A DNA stretch of 36,019 nucleotides from a virus. Each line of letters starts with the position of its first letter. Within the stretch, counting starts at the first letter, position 1. The notes under the pieces were generated by a model. That model made no database searches. It saw only the letters and a program-made list of their open reading frames with translations, and was not told the DNA's origin. Positions 7,649 through 14,148 of this stretch are shown piece by piece. Both the position numbers and the translations under genes were made by a program. The stretch covers positions 1-36,019 of IMG/VR virus record IMGVR_UViG_3300046654_000024. The stretch is one strand, 5' to 3'.

Positions 7649-8141
7649 TTACAGCGGGTTCGGGCTTACCTGGACCTGATTGGAGACCTGTCCGGTCGTC
7701 GTAATCGGGCACAGGAAGACATCGATGTTGACCACACCGGCCGTGCAGACCGAGCAGTTGGCCCCCGTGGGCGTGAAGGTCACAGTCGGCGTAACAGCCG
7801 AAAGTTTCCCCATGGCCGGCGTTGCAGTCTCCTGGAGGGTGCCATCAGCCACCGCTTGGTAGACGTCGTACGCCGACGTGAACTGCGTAGCCGACCCACC
7901 AGACGATCCCAGGCTGACTGTCATGGCCGAGATGCTCGGGCCGGCGAAGGCCACCGAGTGCTTCACCCGGACCTTCAGCACGATCGAGGCGAGCGGCCAC
8001 GTTTCCGCAATTGAAGTGTTGTACGGTGGTCCGCTCAACAGGTTGAACAGGTTGAGGGTCCTGGAGATCGAGATAGGTGAACTGGTAAGACCAGACCTGG
8101 ATTCCAGGCCCGAGATTGGAGGCAAGTCCTTGTTTTGTCAT
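7649..8141 (-). CDS. Virion protein downstream of the capsid gene, reading frame split (+1 shift near 8056-8064)
   Basis: The only good start is the ATG at 8141, with AAGGAGG upstream, opening MTKQGLASNLGPGIQVWSYQ and FTYLDLQ. That frame soon becomes Arg/Gly-rich and shadow-like. The coherent beta-rich body is one frame over: TLNLFNLLSGPPYNTSIAET, then WPLASIVLKVRVKHSVAFAG, and a C-terminal TFTPTGANCSVCTAGVVNID. A +1 shift at about 8056-8064 (a CCAGGACCC run) joins them into a product of about 163 residues. The body frame has no ribosome site of its own. Explanations: programmed frameshift, a disrupting mutation, or a sequencing indel. The position suggests a capsid-associated protein. Confidence 0.6.
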
Positions 8142-8156
8142 GACGTTATATCCTCC

Positions 8157-9143
8157 TTAGAATAGGGTTGAGGCGAGTTTCGCGCCGGTTCGTGGGCTGG
8201 GCACCATGATGTTTGATCCCACCAAGAATTGGCCGCTCACGTCGATCGAGTTGTTCACGCCCTTGAAGCCGGTCCAGCCGAATTGAAAAAGGTCCACTTG
8301 GCTGAAATACCACTCGATGTACGCCGTGTTCATCAGGAACATGAGGCCGATCGGGTTGCTGCCGCTGGGCAGGTACCGGTCGATCACCACGTCCGCGCTA
8401 TTGAACTTGAAATTCTGGAAGCCGATGTTGGCCAGATCGTTGTCGGTATTCGAATACCGCATCGACGGCTGCGTCCCCTGCCAGATCAGGTTCCACCCGT
8501 TCTGTGTCACCGGGATGATGTCCGGGTGATCGCTTCCCCAGCACGCGTTGCCGTACGCCGTGTTGAGTTGGGCCAACGTGAACGTCGCCAACGTCGCCTG
8601 ATATGCGTTCAACCCACCCACCGTCCCGTTCGGGATCCCGTTGATGTCCGACCGGGTTTGGCCACCAACCACGGGGTAATTCGTCCCGTCGTCGTACCAT
8701 TCCTTGAAGCCGTTCAGGTACTTCGCCCGGCCCGTCGAACTCTGGCCGTCGTTGTACATGTTCACCGCCAACAGCTTCGCCATCTTCAAGCTGGCATTGA
8801 GGAATTTCATTTCGCATTGGTTGAAGATAGCCTCGGGGCCATCGTCATTCATGGCGTCAAATCCGAAGAGGGTGATGTTCACCCACGCGACTTTCATGTC
8901 AACGGTGATCGCGGCGTCGGTCGTAACGAAGCTGATGTCCATGGTGTCACCCTTGGACATAAAGTCTCCATTTAACTCGCCCACGATAATGGGACGTCTT
9001 ACGCGGCTGTTGCCGGTAAAGGGCATCGGGTTCTGCGTTTCCAGCCGAGTGAACACCGGGCTGGAGGCATATATTACATCTGTAGTACGATCAACGATAT
9101 GATCGTAAACGTATGCATCTAATTCAGTTAGGGTAAGCGCCAC
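8157..9143 (-). CDS. Major capsid protein
   Basis: 328 residues with a GTG start at 9143; GGAGG lies 6 nt upstream. The N-terminal part (LTELDAYVYDHIVDRTTDVI, then SPVFTRLETQNPMPFTGNSRV and RRPIIVGELNGDFMSKGD) is typical of HK97-fold major capsid proteins. The middle has the long helix-like GPEAIFNQCEMKFLNASLKMAKLL (spine) and the C-terminus has NPIGLMFLMNTAYIEWYFSQ. Its position after scaffold-like and portal genes agrees. It was assigned by composition, architecture and synteny, not by alignment. A plus-strand nuclease cassette (9174-10213) separates it from the upstream capsid-operon genes. Confidence 0.8.
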   Translation of the reverse strand: MALTLTELDAYVYDHIVDRTTDVIYASSPVFTRLETQNPMPFTGNSRVRRPIIVGELNGDFMSKGDTMDISFVTTDAAITVDMKVAWVNITLFGFDAMNDDGPEAIFNQCEMKFLNASLKMAKLLAVNMYNDGQSSTGRAKYLNGFKEWYDDGTNYPVVGGQTRSDINGIPNGTVGGLNAYQATLATFTLAQLNTAYGNACWGSDHPDIIPVTQNGWNLIWQGTQPSMRYSNTDNDLANIGFQNFKFNSADVVIDRYLPSGSNPIGLMFLMNTAYIEWYFSQVDLFQFGWTGFKGVNNSIDVSGQFLVGSNIMVPSPRTGAKLASTLF

Positions 9144-9173
9144 AGGCTACCTCCACCCTTCCCGAGTTAGTTC

Positions 9174-9202
9174 TTGACATAAACACGTTTTTGTCATATA
9201 CT
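9174..9202 (+). promoter_or_regulatory. Consensus sigma70 promoter of the nuclease cassette
   Basis: TTGACA (9174-9179), 17-bp spacer, TATACT (9197-9202): 11 of 12 consensus bases. The next ATG is at 9210, only 7 nt after the -10 box, so the transcript should start at or within a base or two of the ATG and be leaderless. Confidence 0.85.
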
Positions 9203-9209
9203 AACCTCC

Positions 9210-9353
9210 ATGAAGAGAAAAACGCCTGCGAAACACCCAGGGGGCAGGCCCCCCACCTTTGTCCCTTGCGGCTGGTGCCACCAGGAATTTAAGACCGGCG
9301 AGATCAGGAGCCACTTTACAAAATGTCCGAAACGACCAAAGCCGGTAAACTGA
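9210..9353 (+). CDS. Small zinc-knuckle protein (47 aa)
   Basis: A short ORF that directly follows the strong promoter. The product starts MKRKTPAKHPGGRPPTF and contains VPCGWCHQEF followed by IRSHFTKC. C-x2-C then H-x4-C is a one-finger zinc-binding pattern. The same pattern (MCIWCGG...IHLSRC) opens the next gene, so this may be a detached copy of that domain. It has no ribosome site, which fits leaderless translation. Its end overlaps the extended frame of the next gene. Nucleic-acid binding is inferred. Confidence 0.6.
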   Translation: MKRKTPAKHPGGRPPTFVPCGWCHQEFKTGEIRSHFTKCPKRPKPVN

Positions 9354-9373
9354 ACCACCGGGAGACGGTCGCT

Positions 9374-9934
9374 ATGTGCATTTGGTGCGGCGGAAATATC
9401 TTGGCCTACCGGCTTCAGATCCACCTCTCCCGTTGCGGAGCCGCACCACGCCCTCGCATCGGAGAGAAGATTTGCAGCGGTTGCCAGCACATATTTCCAA
9501 CGAACGAATTTGCGCTCGACAAGAACCGACAAGACGGGCACGGCAACTACTGCCGTACCTGTGGCAGGAAATCCGCCAACCTTAGATACGGCCGCCCCGT
9601 CAATGCTGACAAGCAATTCGACCGAGTGCTCCGGTTCCACTACAATATGACGGCCGCACAGTATTACGAGCGCCTTGCGCAGCAAGGTGGCGTATGCGCG
9701 TTGTGCGGCAAACCGCCACGCACGGACACACGCTCCAAGCGCCTTCACGTTGACCACGACCACCTGCGCGACAAACCCACGGGAGAGAAGTACATTCGCG
9801 GCCTTCTCTGCTCCGAATGCAATCACGGCATCGGCAAATTCGGGGACGACCCCGATCTTATGCTCAAGGCCGCTAACTGGGTCCGCCACCATCGCGGGCT
9901 CTTGGACTCCACGTACCAAACCGAAAAGGAATAG
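9374..9934 (+). CDS. Recombination endonuclease VII-like nuclease with N-terminal zinc finger
   Basis: 186 residues from the ATG at 9374, chosen because GGGAGA lies 8 nt upstream; an in-frame ATG at 9323 lacks a ribosome site. Order: C2HC finger (CIWCGG...HLSRC), CSGCQHIFPTNEF with YCRTCGRK (a second knuckle), then the endonuclease VII core QGGVCALCG, LHVDHDH and LLCSECNHGIG with a helical tail GDDPDLMLKAANWV. The HNH metal residues are intact. Family members resolve branched DNA or act as homing nucleases. It sits antisense inside the capsid operon with two small relatives. Confidence 0.88.
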   Translation: MCIWCGGNILAYRLQIHLSRCGAAPRPRIGEKICSGCQHIFPTNEFALDKNRQDGHGNYCRTCGRKSANLRYGRPVNADKQFDRVLRFHYNMTAAQYYERLAQQGGVCALCGKPPRTDTRSKRLHVDHDHLRDKPTGEKYIRGLLCSECNHGIGKFGDDPDLMLKAANWVRHHRGLLDSTYQTEKE

Positions 9935-9937
9935 ACG

Positions 9938-10213
9938 ATGACTGCCCAAACGACGAACACTGACATCACCAAGCGATGGAAAGACCTGTACAGATCCCAG
10001 GGAGGCAGGTGCGCCCTCTGTAATCGAAAGGCTCGCCGCAAAGACATGTGGGAGGACTGGGACCCCGAGACCGACGAACTCCGGGGACTCATGCACAATG
10101 ACTGCCGCCTGCTCATCATGAGCGTTGAGCACAACCCCACCCTTCTCGACGCAGCGAAGGCTTACCTTCTTCGCCACGGCGCCGAGATGTTGCAGGAATC
10201 CCATACGGCCTAA
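9938..10213 (+). CDS. Degenerate endonuclease VII-like protein
   Basis: A 91-residue protein, 3 nt after the preceding nuclease. It keeps the fold landmarks QGGRCALCNRKARRK and RGLMHNDCRLLIMSVEHNP and the tail LLDAAKAYLLRHG. At the position of the catalytic VDHDH it has DWDPETDEL, so the key histidines are missing and the second CxxC is reduced to one Cys. I expect no nuclease activity; it could be a DNA-binding partner of the upstream protein. Its TAA overlaps the TAG of the opposing gene at 10210. Confidence 0.65.
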   Translation: MTAQTTNTDITKRWKDLYRSQGGRCALCNRKARRKDMWEDWDPETDELRGLMHNDCRLLIMSVEHNPTLLDAAKAYLLRHGAEMLQESHTA

Positions 10214-10494
10214 CTGGCTACCGGCTGAATCGAGACGGAGACCGTCTGCACGGCACCCGCCTTGGTGTCCCAGGCGTCGAAAGCCATGTGGCCATTCGCA
10301 CTCACCGAAACGGTCTTGGTCTGGTCGAACGTTTCAAGGCATTGCGAGATCGTAGCAGCAACGCGCCGCACTGTCTCACGCTCGCCTTCATCCGAGAGGC
10401 CAGCAGGCGGCTCCGCAAGGGGAGAGGAGAACTGCCGCGTCAACTCTGCTTGCACTTCGTCTGGAGTCCCTTTTGCGTTTACGCTCCAACTCAT
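10210..10494 (-). CDS. Hypothetical protein in the capsid operon
   Basis: A 94-residue protein starting MSWSVNAKGTPDEVQAELTR. It has a helical middle (GERETVRRVAATISQCLETF) and a beta-like C-terminus (TKTVSVSANGHMAFDAWDT, AVQTVSVSIQPVAS). GGAGGAG lies 7 nt upstream of the ATG. It lies between the scaffold-like gene and, past the antisense cassette, the capsid gene. This kind of small protein is common near capsid genes; function unknown. Confidence 0.75.
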   Translation of the reverse strand: MSWSVNAKGTPDEVQAELTRQFSSPLAEPPAGLSDEGERETVRRVAATISQCLETFDQTKTVSVSANGHMAFDAWDTKAGAVQTVSVSIQPVAS

Positions 10495-10503
10495 AAGCTC
10501 CTC

Positions 10504-11448
10504 CTACTGGACCGCCCCGGCTTTCTTGTCGAAGTACTCCTGGGTGGCCACACGGGCGATACCCTTGCCCAGCGGGATCTTGCTGGTGTCCAGATCGCCA
10601 TCGGCCTTCTTGGGCATCCTGGCTTCGGCCCGGCGCATCAACGCTCCCTGGCGCCGGCCGCCGCCGCTGTCGCCGCCGTCCACGGGGCTCCGGTTCTTGC
10701 CGACTTCCTGGAGAGCCTTCTTGGTCCCTTCGGCCACGCCACGATCGTACTCGGCCTTCTTCTCGGCGGCCGTCTGGGCGCTGGACTTCTCGGTAAACTT
10801 GGTGGCGAAGAGGTCGTTGTACGCTTCGATAGGATCGATGTCCTGCCGAACGCCGGACTTCCTGAACCGGTCTTCAGCCATGACCTTCATGTGCTCGATG
10901 ACCTTATCCATCGGGAGCACTTCGCCGAAATCCTTCTCGTGTTGGCTGACCTTCGGGGTCAAAGCGGAGAACACCTTCTCGAATCGGCTGGTCAGGCCGT
11001 TGACCTTGGAGTCCAATGTTGGACCGACCTTCTCGTTCACGAGCTTCGTCATCTGGGCATCGAGGTCGGAGTTGCGAACCAACCCGGCCGCGTCCAGGGT
11101 TTCCTTCACGATCTGCTTGATTTCGTCGGGTGTCACTTCGGCGCTCCTTCCATTTTGCAGATCGGCTACAGTGGCCGCTGCCTCGGCGAGTGCTGTTTGC
11201 AACCGCTCGTGTTCTGTTTGCCATGCCGGCCAATCGTTGGCCCGGAATTTCCGCCAGTCTTCCAGTTCCTTGACCGGCGCTTCGAAGTCGTTCTCGTAGG
11301 TGGGGTGTAGGGACTTCAATCGCTCCCGCACCGGCTTGACCTTTTCCCCAAGCTCGAAGTATTCCTTGAGCGTCGGGAACTTGGCCGCCATCTCGTTCAG
11401 CTTCACCTTGTCGTCGTCGGCTGCTAACTGCAAAAGGTTGTCAAACAT
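10504..11448 (-). CDS. Scaffold-like protein
   Basis: A 314-residue, highly charged, mostly helical protein with coiled-coil character: LEDWRKFRANDWPAWQTEHE, LQTALAEAAATVADLQNG, then EIKQIVKETLDAAGLV. The C-terminal third is basic and flexible (RSPVDGGDSGGGRRQG). Lack of cysteine, high Glu/Lys and location between portal and capsid genes are typical of phage scaffolding proteins, which organise procapsid assembly and then leave. The internal palindrome copy 11011-11024 is read here as PTLD. Assigned from composition and synteny. Confidence 0.65.
   Translation of the reverse strand: MFDNLLQLAADDDKVKLNEMAAKFPTLKEYFELGEKVKPVRERLKSLHPTYENDFEAPVKELEDWRKFRANDWPAWQTEHERLQTALAEAAATVADLQNGRSAEVTPDEIKQIVKETLDAAGLVRNSDLDAQMTKLVNEKVGPTLDSKVNGLTSRFEKVFSALTPKVSQHEKDFGEVLPMDKVIEHMKVMAEDRFRKSGVRQDIDPIEAYNDLFATKFTEKSSAQTAAEKKAEYDRGVAEGTKKALQEVGKNRSPVDGGDSGGGRRQGALMRRAEARMPKKADGDLDTSKIPLGKGIARVATQEYFDKKAGAVQ
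11011..11024. repeat. Dispersed 14-bp palindrome, copy 3
   Basis: GTCCAATGTTGGAC inside the scaffold-like gene, where its minus-strand reading encodes Pro-Thr-Leu-Asp. The same tetrapeptide arises from copies at 12834 and 25336, so the DNA word is kept in coding regions in one frame. Confidence 0.88.
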
Positions 11449-11457
11449 AACGCTCTC

Positions 11458-11841
11458 CTAACTCGCGGCGTTTGGATTCGGCGGCCCTGCCGCCGGGTTG
11501 GGTGGGCCTTGCGGGGGGACGACGGGAGAACCTTGCGCCATCCCGCTCCGCTTGGCCTTCTCCTGAACAGCTTTCACGATCTCCATGGCTGGCTTGCCGA
11601 TCTGTTCCAAGAGCGGCATCAGGGAGGGGTCGAACGACTGGAGGAGGTTTTTGGTTTCCCCCACCCAGGCATCGAGCTTCTGCATCTGCTGGCCGATCTG
11701 CTGAACGACCTGCATCCCCTGCTGTGGTTGGCCGACGCCCTGCGCGTTGAACACCGACTGCGCTTGCTCCGGCTGTGCCTGAGCCTGAACGTCCGGTGGC
11801 AGCGGCGGTTGACCTGGATTCGCTTGGGCGCCTGCGGCCAT
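11458..11841 (-). CDS. Hypothetical capsid-operon protein, Pro/Gln-rich
   Basis: 127 residues. The N-terminal half is low-complexity Ala/Gln/Pro (ANPGQPPLPPDVQAQAQPEQ). The centre is a helix, MQVVQQIGQQMQKLDAWVGE, followed by LLQSFDPSLMPLLEQIGKPA, and the tail is Pro/Asn-rich (GPPNPAAGPPNPNAAS). It lies 9 nt before the scaffold-like gene and could assist assembly. No family recognised. Confidence 0.7.
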   Translation of the reverse strand: MAAGAQANPGQPPLPPDVQAQAQPEQAQSVFNAQGVGQPQQGMQVVQQIGQQMQKLDAWVGETKNLLQSFDPSLMPLLEQIGKPAMEIVKAVQEKAKRSGMAQGSPVVPPQGPPNPAAGPPNPNAAS

Positions 11842-11844
11842 GGA

Positions 11845-12138
11845 TTACTTCTTCTTCCCCTTGAAGCTCATCTGCGGCTTGGTCGGGTTCATGCCTTCCT
11901 TCTCGTACGGACTGTTGGAGGTCCGGCTGAGTGGCGCCCGCGTGCTCTCGCACTGGACTGTGCCCATCCCTGGCCGGGCGCCGAAAGCGGCCACCGGGTT
12001 CTCTGTCCGGCTGAGCTTGACCTGGGAGGAAGTGACCTGAGCATTTGGTTTGGGACCGCCGCGATCCGGCATATCTGCCGGGCCTTTCTTGAGCGGCTTG
12101 TCCGTGGAAGTGGTCTGTACAAATTTTGGAATGGCCAT
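11845..12138 (-). CDS. Small basic hypothetical protein
   Basis: 97 residues from the ATG at 12138, preceded by GGTGAA; an in-frame ATG 28 codons upstream is the alternative. The sequence is disordered and basic: MAIPKFVQTTSTDKPLKKG, then PNAQVTSSQVKLSRTENPVA, ending in a KGKKK tail. It is the second gene after the 12-residue ORF at 12295-12333 and leads into the capsid operon. Unrecognised. Confidence 0.55.
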   Translation of the reverse strand: MAIPKFVQTTSTDKPLKKGPADMPDRGGPKPNAQVTSSQVKLSRTENPVAAFGARPGMGTVQCESTRAPLSRTSNSPYEKEGMNPTKPQMSFKGKKK

Positions 12139-12294
12139 GGTTTCACCGACGATAGGTGCGCTTACTACCGCGCGTTCTCTTCCGCTTTCCCTTTCTCCCT
12201 GGCATACTGATTTCTCATACATTGGACCTGTTGGGCGGCTTATTTTGCGCACTTAGACACGCTACCGAGCCGCCCTAGCGGCGAGCGTGTTGAG

Positions 12295-12333
12295 TTACTT
12301 GCGCTTTGCGTGCCGGGCCTTTTTGCGTGCCAT
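12295..12333 (-). CDS. 12-residue polybasic micro-ORF (MARKKARHAKRK)
   Basis: AAGGAGG, 8 nt before the ATG, is one of the best ribosome sites in the window, yet it opens an ORF of only 12 codons, eight of them Lys/Arg/His. A GC-rich hairpin (CACGCT...AGCGTG, 12257-12288) follows the stop. It could be a real micropeptide or a leader peptide with ribosome-dependent control of the genes downstream. The 12334-12452 stretch upstream holds no larger gene; a weak TTGACC box lies there. Confidence 0.45.
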   Translation of the reverse strand: MARKKARHAKRK

Positions 12334-12464
12334 GATGAGAGCCTCCTTGTTTTCAGATCCTCGGGTAAACACCAGAGGTCAATTGCATATTGGCACATCT
12401 GAAACCGCGTAGGCCAACATCGAAAATGCCACAACTCTTCCATGAAAAATGCTAAGATATGCGC

Positions 12465-12689
12465 ATGAGCAAGATAACGGAAGGGTTACCGCCGTTCGTA
12501 GACCCGGAGATTGAATACGTCGGTGTCGGAAAACTACGGCAGACCATGACCAGGGACGGGTTGGAGAGCTTGGAACGCCCACTGCTGGTGTTGGGAGCCC
12601 GTCGAACCAAGCCGATCGCCGTGATCATCAGCTACGCTCAGTTCCTCGAAATGCAGGAGGCCGTGCTATGGCGGTTCAGGGACCAGTAG
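12465..12689 (+). CDS. Phd/YefM-like antitoxin-type protein
   Basis: 74 residues from 12465 (an ATG two codons upstream is also possible). The core VGVGKLRQTMTRDGLESLER, then PLLVLGARRTKPIAVIISYA and QFLEMQEAV, follows the Phd/YefM antitoxin pattern: a DNA-binding N-terminal strand-helix, then a strand ending in PIAVIISY. Such proteins neutralise a toxin and repress their own operon. TAAGAT lies 6 nt before the start and no ribosome site is seen, which fits a leaderless mRNA. The next gene is coupled to it but does not look like a RelE or Doc toxin. Confidence 0.6.
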   Translation: MSKITEGLPPFVDPEIEYVGVGKLRQTMTRDGLESLERPLLVLGARRTKPIAVIISYAQFLEMQEAVLWRFRDQ

Positions 12690-12832
12690 GCAAAGATCGG
12701 ATATACACCCCGAGCGAGTTCATGGACCTACTGGAGAAGGCGCAAGCACTGGGGTTCTCCCTGGAGAGGGGGACTATTTTGGAGAAGCTCACCGTGGGCG
12801 AACTGGACGTGCTAGTCAACCAGCGGCAGTAG
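12668..12832 (+). CDS. Small protein coupled to the antitoxin-like gene (54 aa)
   Basis: The start lies inside the end of the previous gene, with GGAGG 7 nt upstream. Product: MAVQGPVGKDRIYTPSEFMD, then LLEKAQALGFSLERGTILEK and LTVGELDVLVNQRQ. It is helical and acidic, without recognised catalytic residues of known toxins. It may be a partner of the antitoxin-like protein, a toxin of unknown type, or an unrelated gene. It ends 1 nt before a palindrome copy and overlaps the opposing gene by 17 nt. Confidence 0.55.
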   Translation: MAVQGPVGKDRIYTPSEFMDLLEKAQALGFSLERGTILEKLTVGELDVLVNQRQ

Positions 12833-13271
12833 CGTCCAACGTTGGACCGGCCTTATCGTAAAGAACGAGCGGAAATTTCTGCCGCTCAACGACATGGGGG
12901 AACCGAGCGCATGCGTAAGCGAACGCCTCCTGAGATTCCGGATATCCAAACCCGCGCACGTAGAATCCTGAGTTGCAGGCTCCGCGCGTATCCGCTGAGC
13001 GGTCCCACCAGCAGAAGGCATACCAGAACGCTTTCTCCCCACCGCAGGTAAAATAGACTCGGCCATCCGGAAGATCTCGGACCTTTCGGTTGCGGAGTAA
13101 CGTGGCGTCCATGAGACCGTCATCCCAAGGGAGATCCGGCGGGCGGTCATCGTACAAGTGATGTCCGCTGACGTCATGGAGGAAGTGCCCAGCATAGCGC
13201 CAGCAACCAAAGTACAGGGCCAGCAACCCCAATCGCTTTCCCGCTTCAATCGATTCTTGCAAGGTGACCAT
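12816..13271 (-). CDS. Hypothetical protein, Trp/Cys-rich
   Basis: A 151-residue globular protein: MVTLQESIEAGKRLGLLALY, FGCWRYAGHFLHDVSGHHLY, then DGLMDATLLRNRKVRDLPDG, and near the end ACARFPHVVERQKFPLVLYD. The many Trp, His and Cys residues suggest a structured, possibly metal-binding domain, but I do not recognise it. No ribosome site is visible. The TAA of the small ORF upstream is 1 nt before its ATG, so coupled translation is likely. Its C-terminus is encoded across the palindrome at 12834-12847 (GPTLD). Confidence 0.65.
   Translation of the reverse strand: MVTLQESIEAGKRLGLLALYFGCWRYAGHFLHDVSGHHLYDDRPPDLPWDDGLMDATLLRNRKVRDLPDGRVYFTCGGEKAFWYAFCWWDRSADTRGACNSGFYVRGFGYPESQEAFAYACARFPHVVERQKFPLVLYDKAGPTLDATAAG
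12834..12847. repeat. Dispersed 14-bp palindrome, copy 4 (GTCCAACGTTGGAC)
   Basis: A perfect palindrome, 1 nt beyond the stop of the plus-strand gene at 12668-12832 and inside the 3' end of the minus-strand gene. Like copy 1, it marks the downstream edge of a plus-strand cassette. Confidence 0.9.
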
Positions 13272-13272
13272 T

Positions 13273-13398
13273 TTAGTTCAAACAGTAGTGAATGTACATC
13301 GTGTATCCGATGGGCAGGATATCCACCGGGATCACCACGTACGCGGTCATGTGGACCGACGCGTGAATGATCTCGGCGTAAAAACCAAGGAGTACCAT
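13273..13398 (-). CDS. Small hydrophobic peptide (41 aa)
   Basis: An ORF directly upstream of the gene at 12816-13271 (1 nt apart). Product: MVLLGFYAEIIHASVHMTAY, then VVIPVDILPIGYTMYIHYCLN. It is hydrophobic enough for one or two membrane passes. The ribosome site is weak, so this is a possible rather than certain gene. It diverges from the promoter at 13424. Between it and that promoter I see only 25 nt of AT-rich sequence. Confidence 0.4.
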   Translation of the reverse strand: MVLLGFYAEIIHASVHMTAYVVIPVDILPIGYTMYIHYCLN

Positions 13399-13423
13399 GC
13401 GCTCAGCATAGCATCTTTTCTTC

Positions 13424-13452
13424 TTGAAACAGCAACCGCTTTATGTTATATT
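13424..13452 (+). promoter_or_regulatory. Sigma70 promoter of the plus-strand HNH operon
   Basis: TTGAAA (13424-13429), 17-bp spacer, TATATT (13447-13452). The next ATG, at 13460, is 7 nt past the -10 box, so the mRNA is predicted to be leaderless. Geometry is the same as at 9174-9202. Confidence 0.8.
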
Positions 13453-13459
13453 CGGTTGC

Positions 13460-14011
13460 ATGAGCACACCGGAACACAACGCAGATCAACTGTACCACGT
13501 TTGGATAAACCGCCGTCAAGATGAGCGTCGGAAGGCTGGCGCAGAGTGGGAGGGAAGTCTCTACGAATTCAAGTCCATGCTTAACTTCCTTTCCTACGGC
13601 CATGACCAGATAAGGAAAGCAGTGGAGGGCCGGTTGCCCGCTACTCACCGGCAATGCTCACGCTGCGAGCCGGAGCCGGTCGAGAATAACCGACTGATGT
13701 GCTGCCTCGGGAAGGACGTTCTTACCTGCCCAATTCTGTGTTCGCTCAAGGCGACCATTGAAGAGGAGCGCTATCGGGTTGCCCCCTACGACGGTGAGAA
13801 GCATTACGCCAACGTGGATGATGAGCAACTGTACCGCCTGATGGCCCGTACCTGTGCGTGGCATATCTACCATGAGGAGACTGGTATCCAGGACGGCCAC
13901 CACTTCCAGGTAGACACCAGCGAAGGGTACCTGCTGGACAAGACCGACCGGATCTTTTGGGATCGAGTCTACACTTCGCTTGCTGGATCCGATCCGGATG
14001 GTGCCGAGTGA
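13460..14011 (+). CDS. Hypothetical protein, first gene of the HNH operon
   Basis: 183 residues from the ATG at 13460. The longer upstream frame is excluded because the promoter lies within it. The sequence has many Cys and His: QCSRCEPEPVE, MCCLGKDVLTCPILC, then HHFQVDTSEGYLL near the end. The spacing CxxC...CC...CxxxC suggests zinc binding. DNA or RNA binding is possible. It is not an HNH. Its stop overlaps the next start as GTGA. I do not recognise a family. Confidence 0.65.
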   Translation: MSTPEHNADQLYHVWINRRQDERRKAGAEWEGSLYEFKSMLNFLSYGHDQIRKAVEGRLPATHRQCSRCEPEPVENNRLMCCLGKDVLTCPILCSLKATIEEERYRVAPYDGEKHYANVDDEQLYRLMARTCAWHIYHEETGIQDGHHFQVDTSEGYLLDKTDRIFWDRVYTSLAGSDPDGAE

Positions 14012-14148
14012 AGCCGAAGAACAAAGCGGCCGTCGCCCTCGGCCGGTGCGGCGGCAAGAAGACCGCCGAACGCGGCTCTGAATACTACAAGCAGATCTCC
14101 GCCATGCGGAAGAACAAGAAGGGCGGGAGGCCGAAGAAGAATGGCTAA
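14008..14148 (+). CDS. Small Lys/Gly-rich protein (46 aa)
   Basis: GTG start within GTGA of the previous stop. Sequence: MKPKNKAAVALGRCGGKKTA, then ERGSEYYKQISAMRKNKKGG and RPKKNG. The A-LG-x-GGKK-TAERG opening followed by a basic tail resembles the widespread small KGG/LGxxGGK phage and plasmid proteins, whose role is unclear. It overlaps the HNH gene start by 8 nt. Predicted nucleic-acid binder by charge only. Confidence 0.6.
   Translation: MKPKNKAAVALGRCGGKKTAERGSEYYKQISAMRKNKKGGRPKKNG

Noticed and set aside
8229-8975. Long plus-strand open frame opposite the major capsid gene
   Set aside because: Arg/Val/His-rich shadow of the capsid gene, with no ribosome site and an improbable composition.
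10262-11310. Two long plus-strand frames opposite the scaffold-like gene
   Set aside because: Shadow frames of a high-GC gene; low-complexity composition and no start signals.
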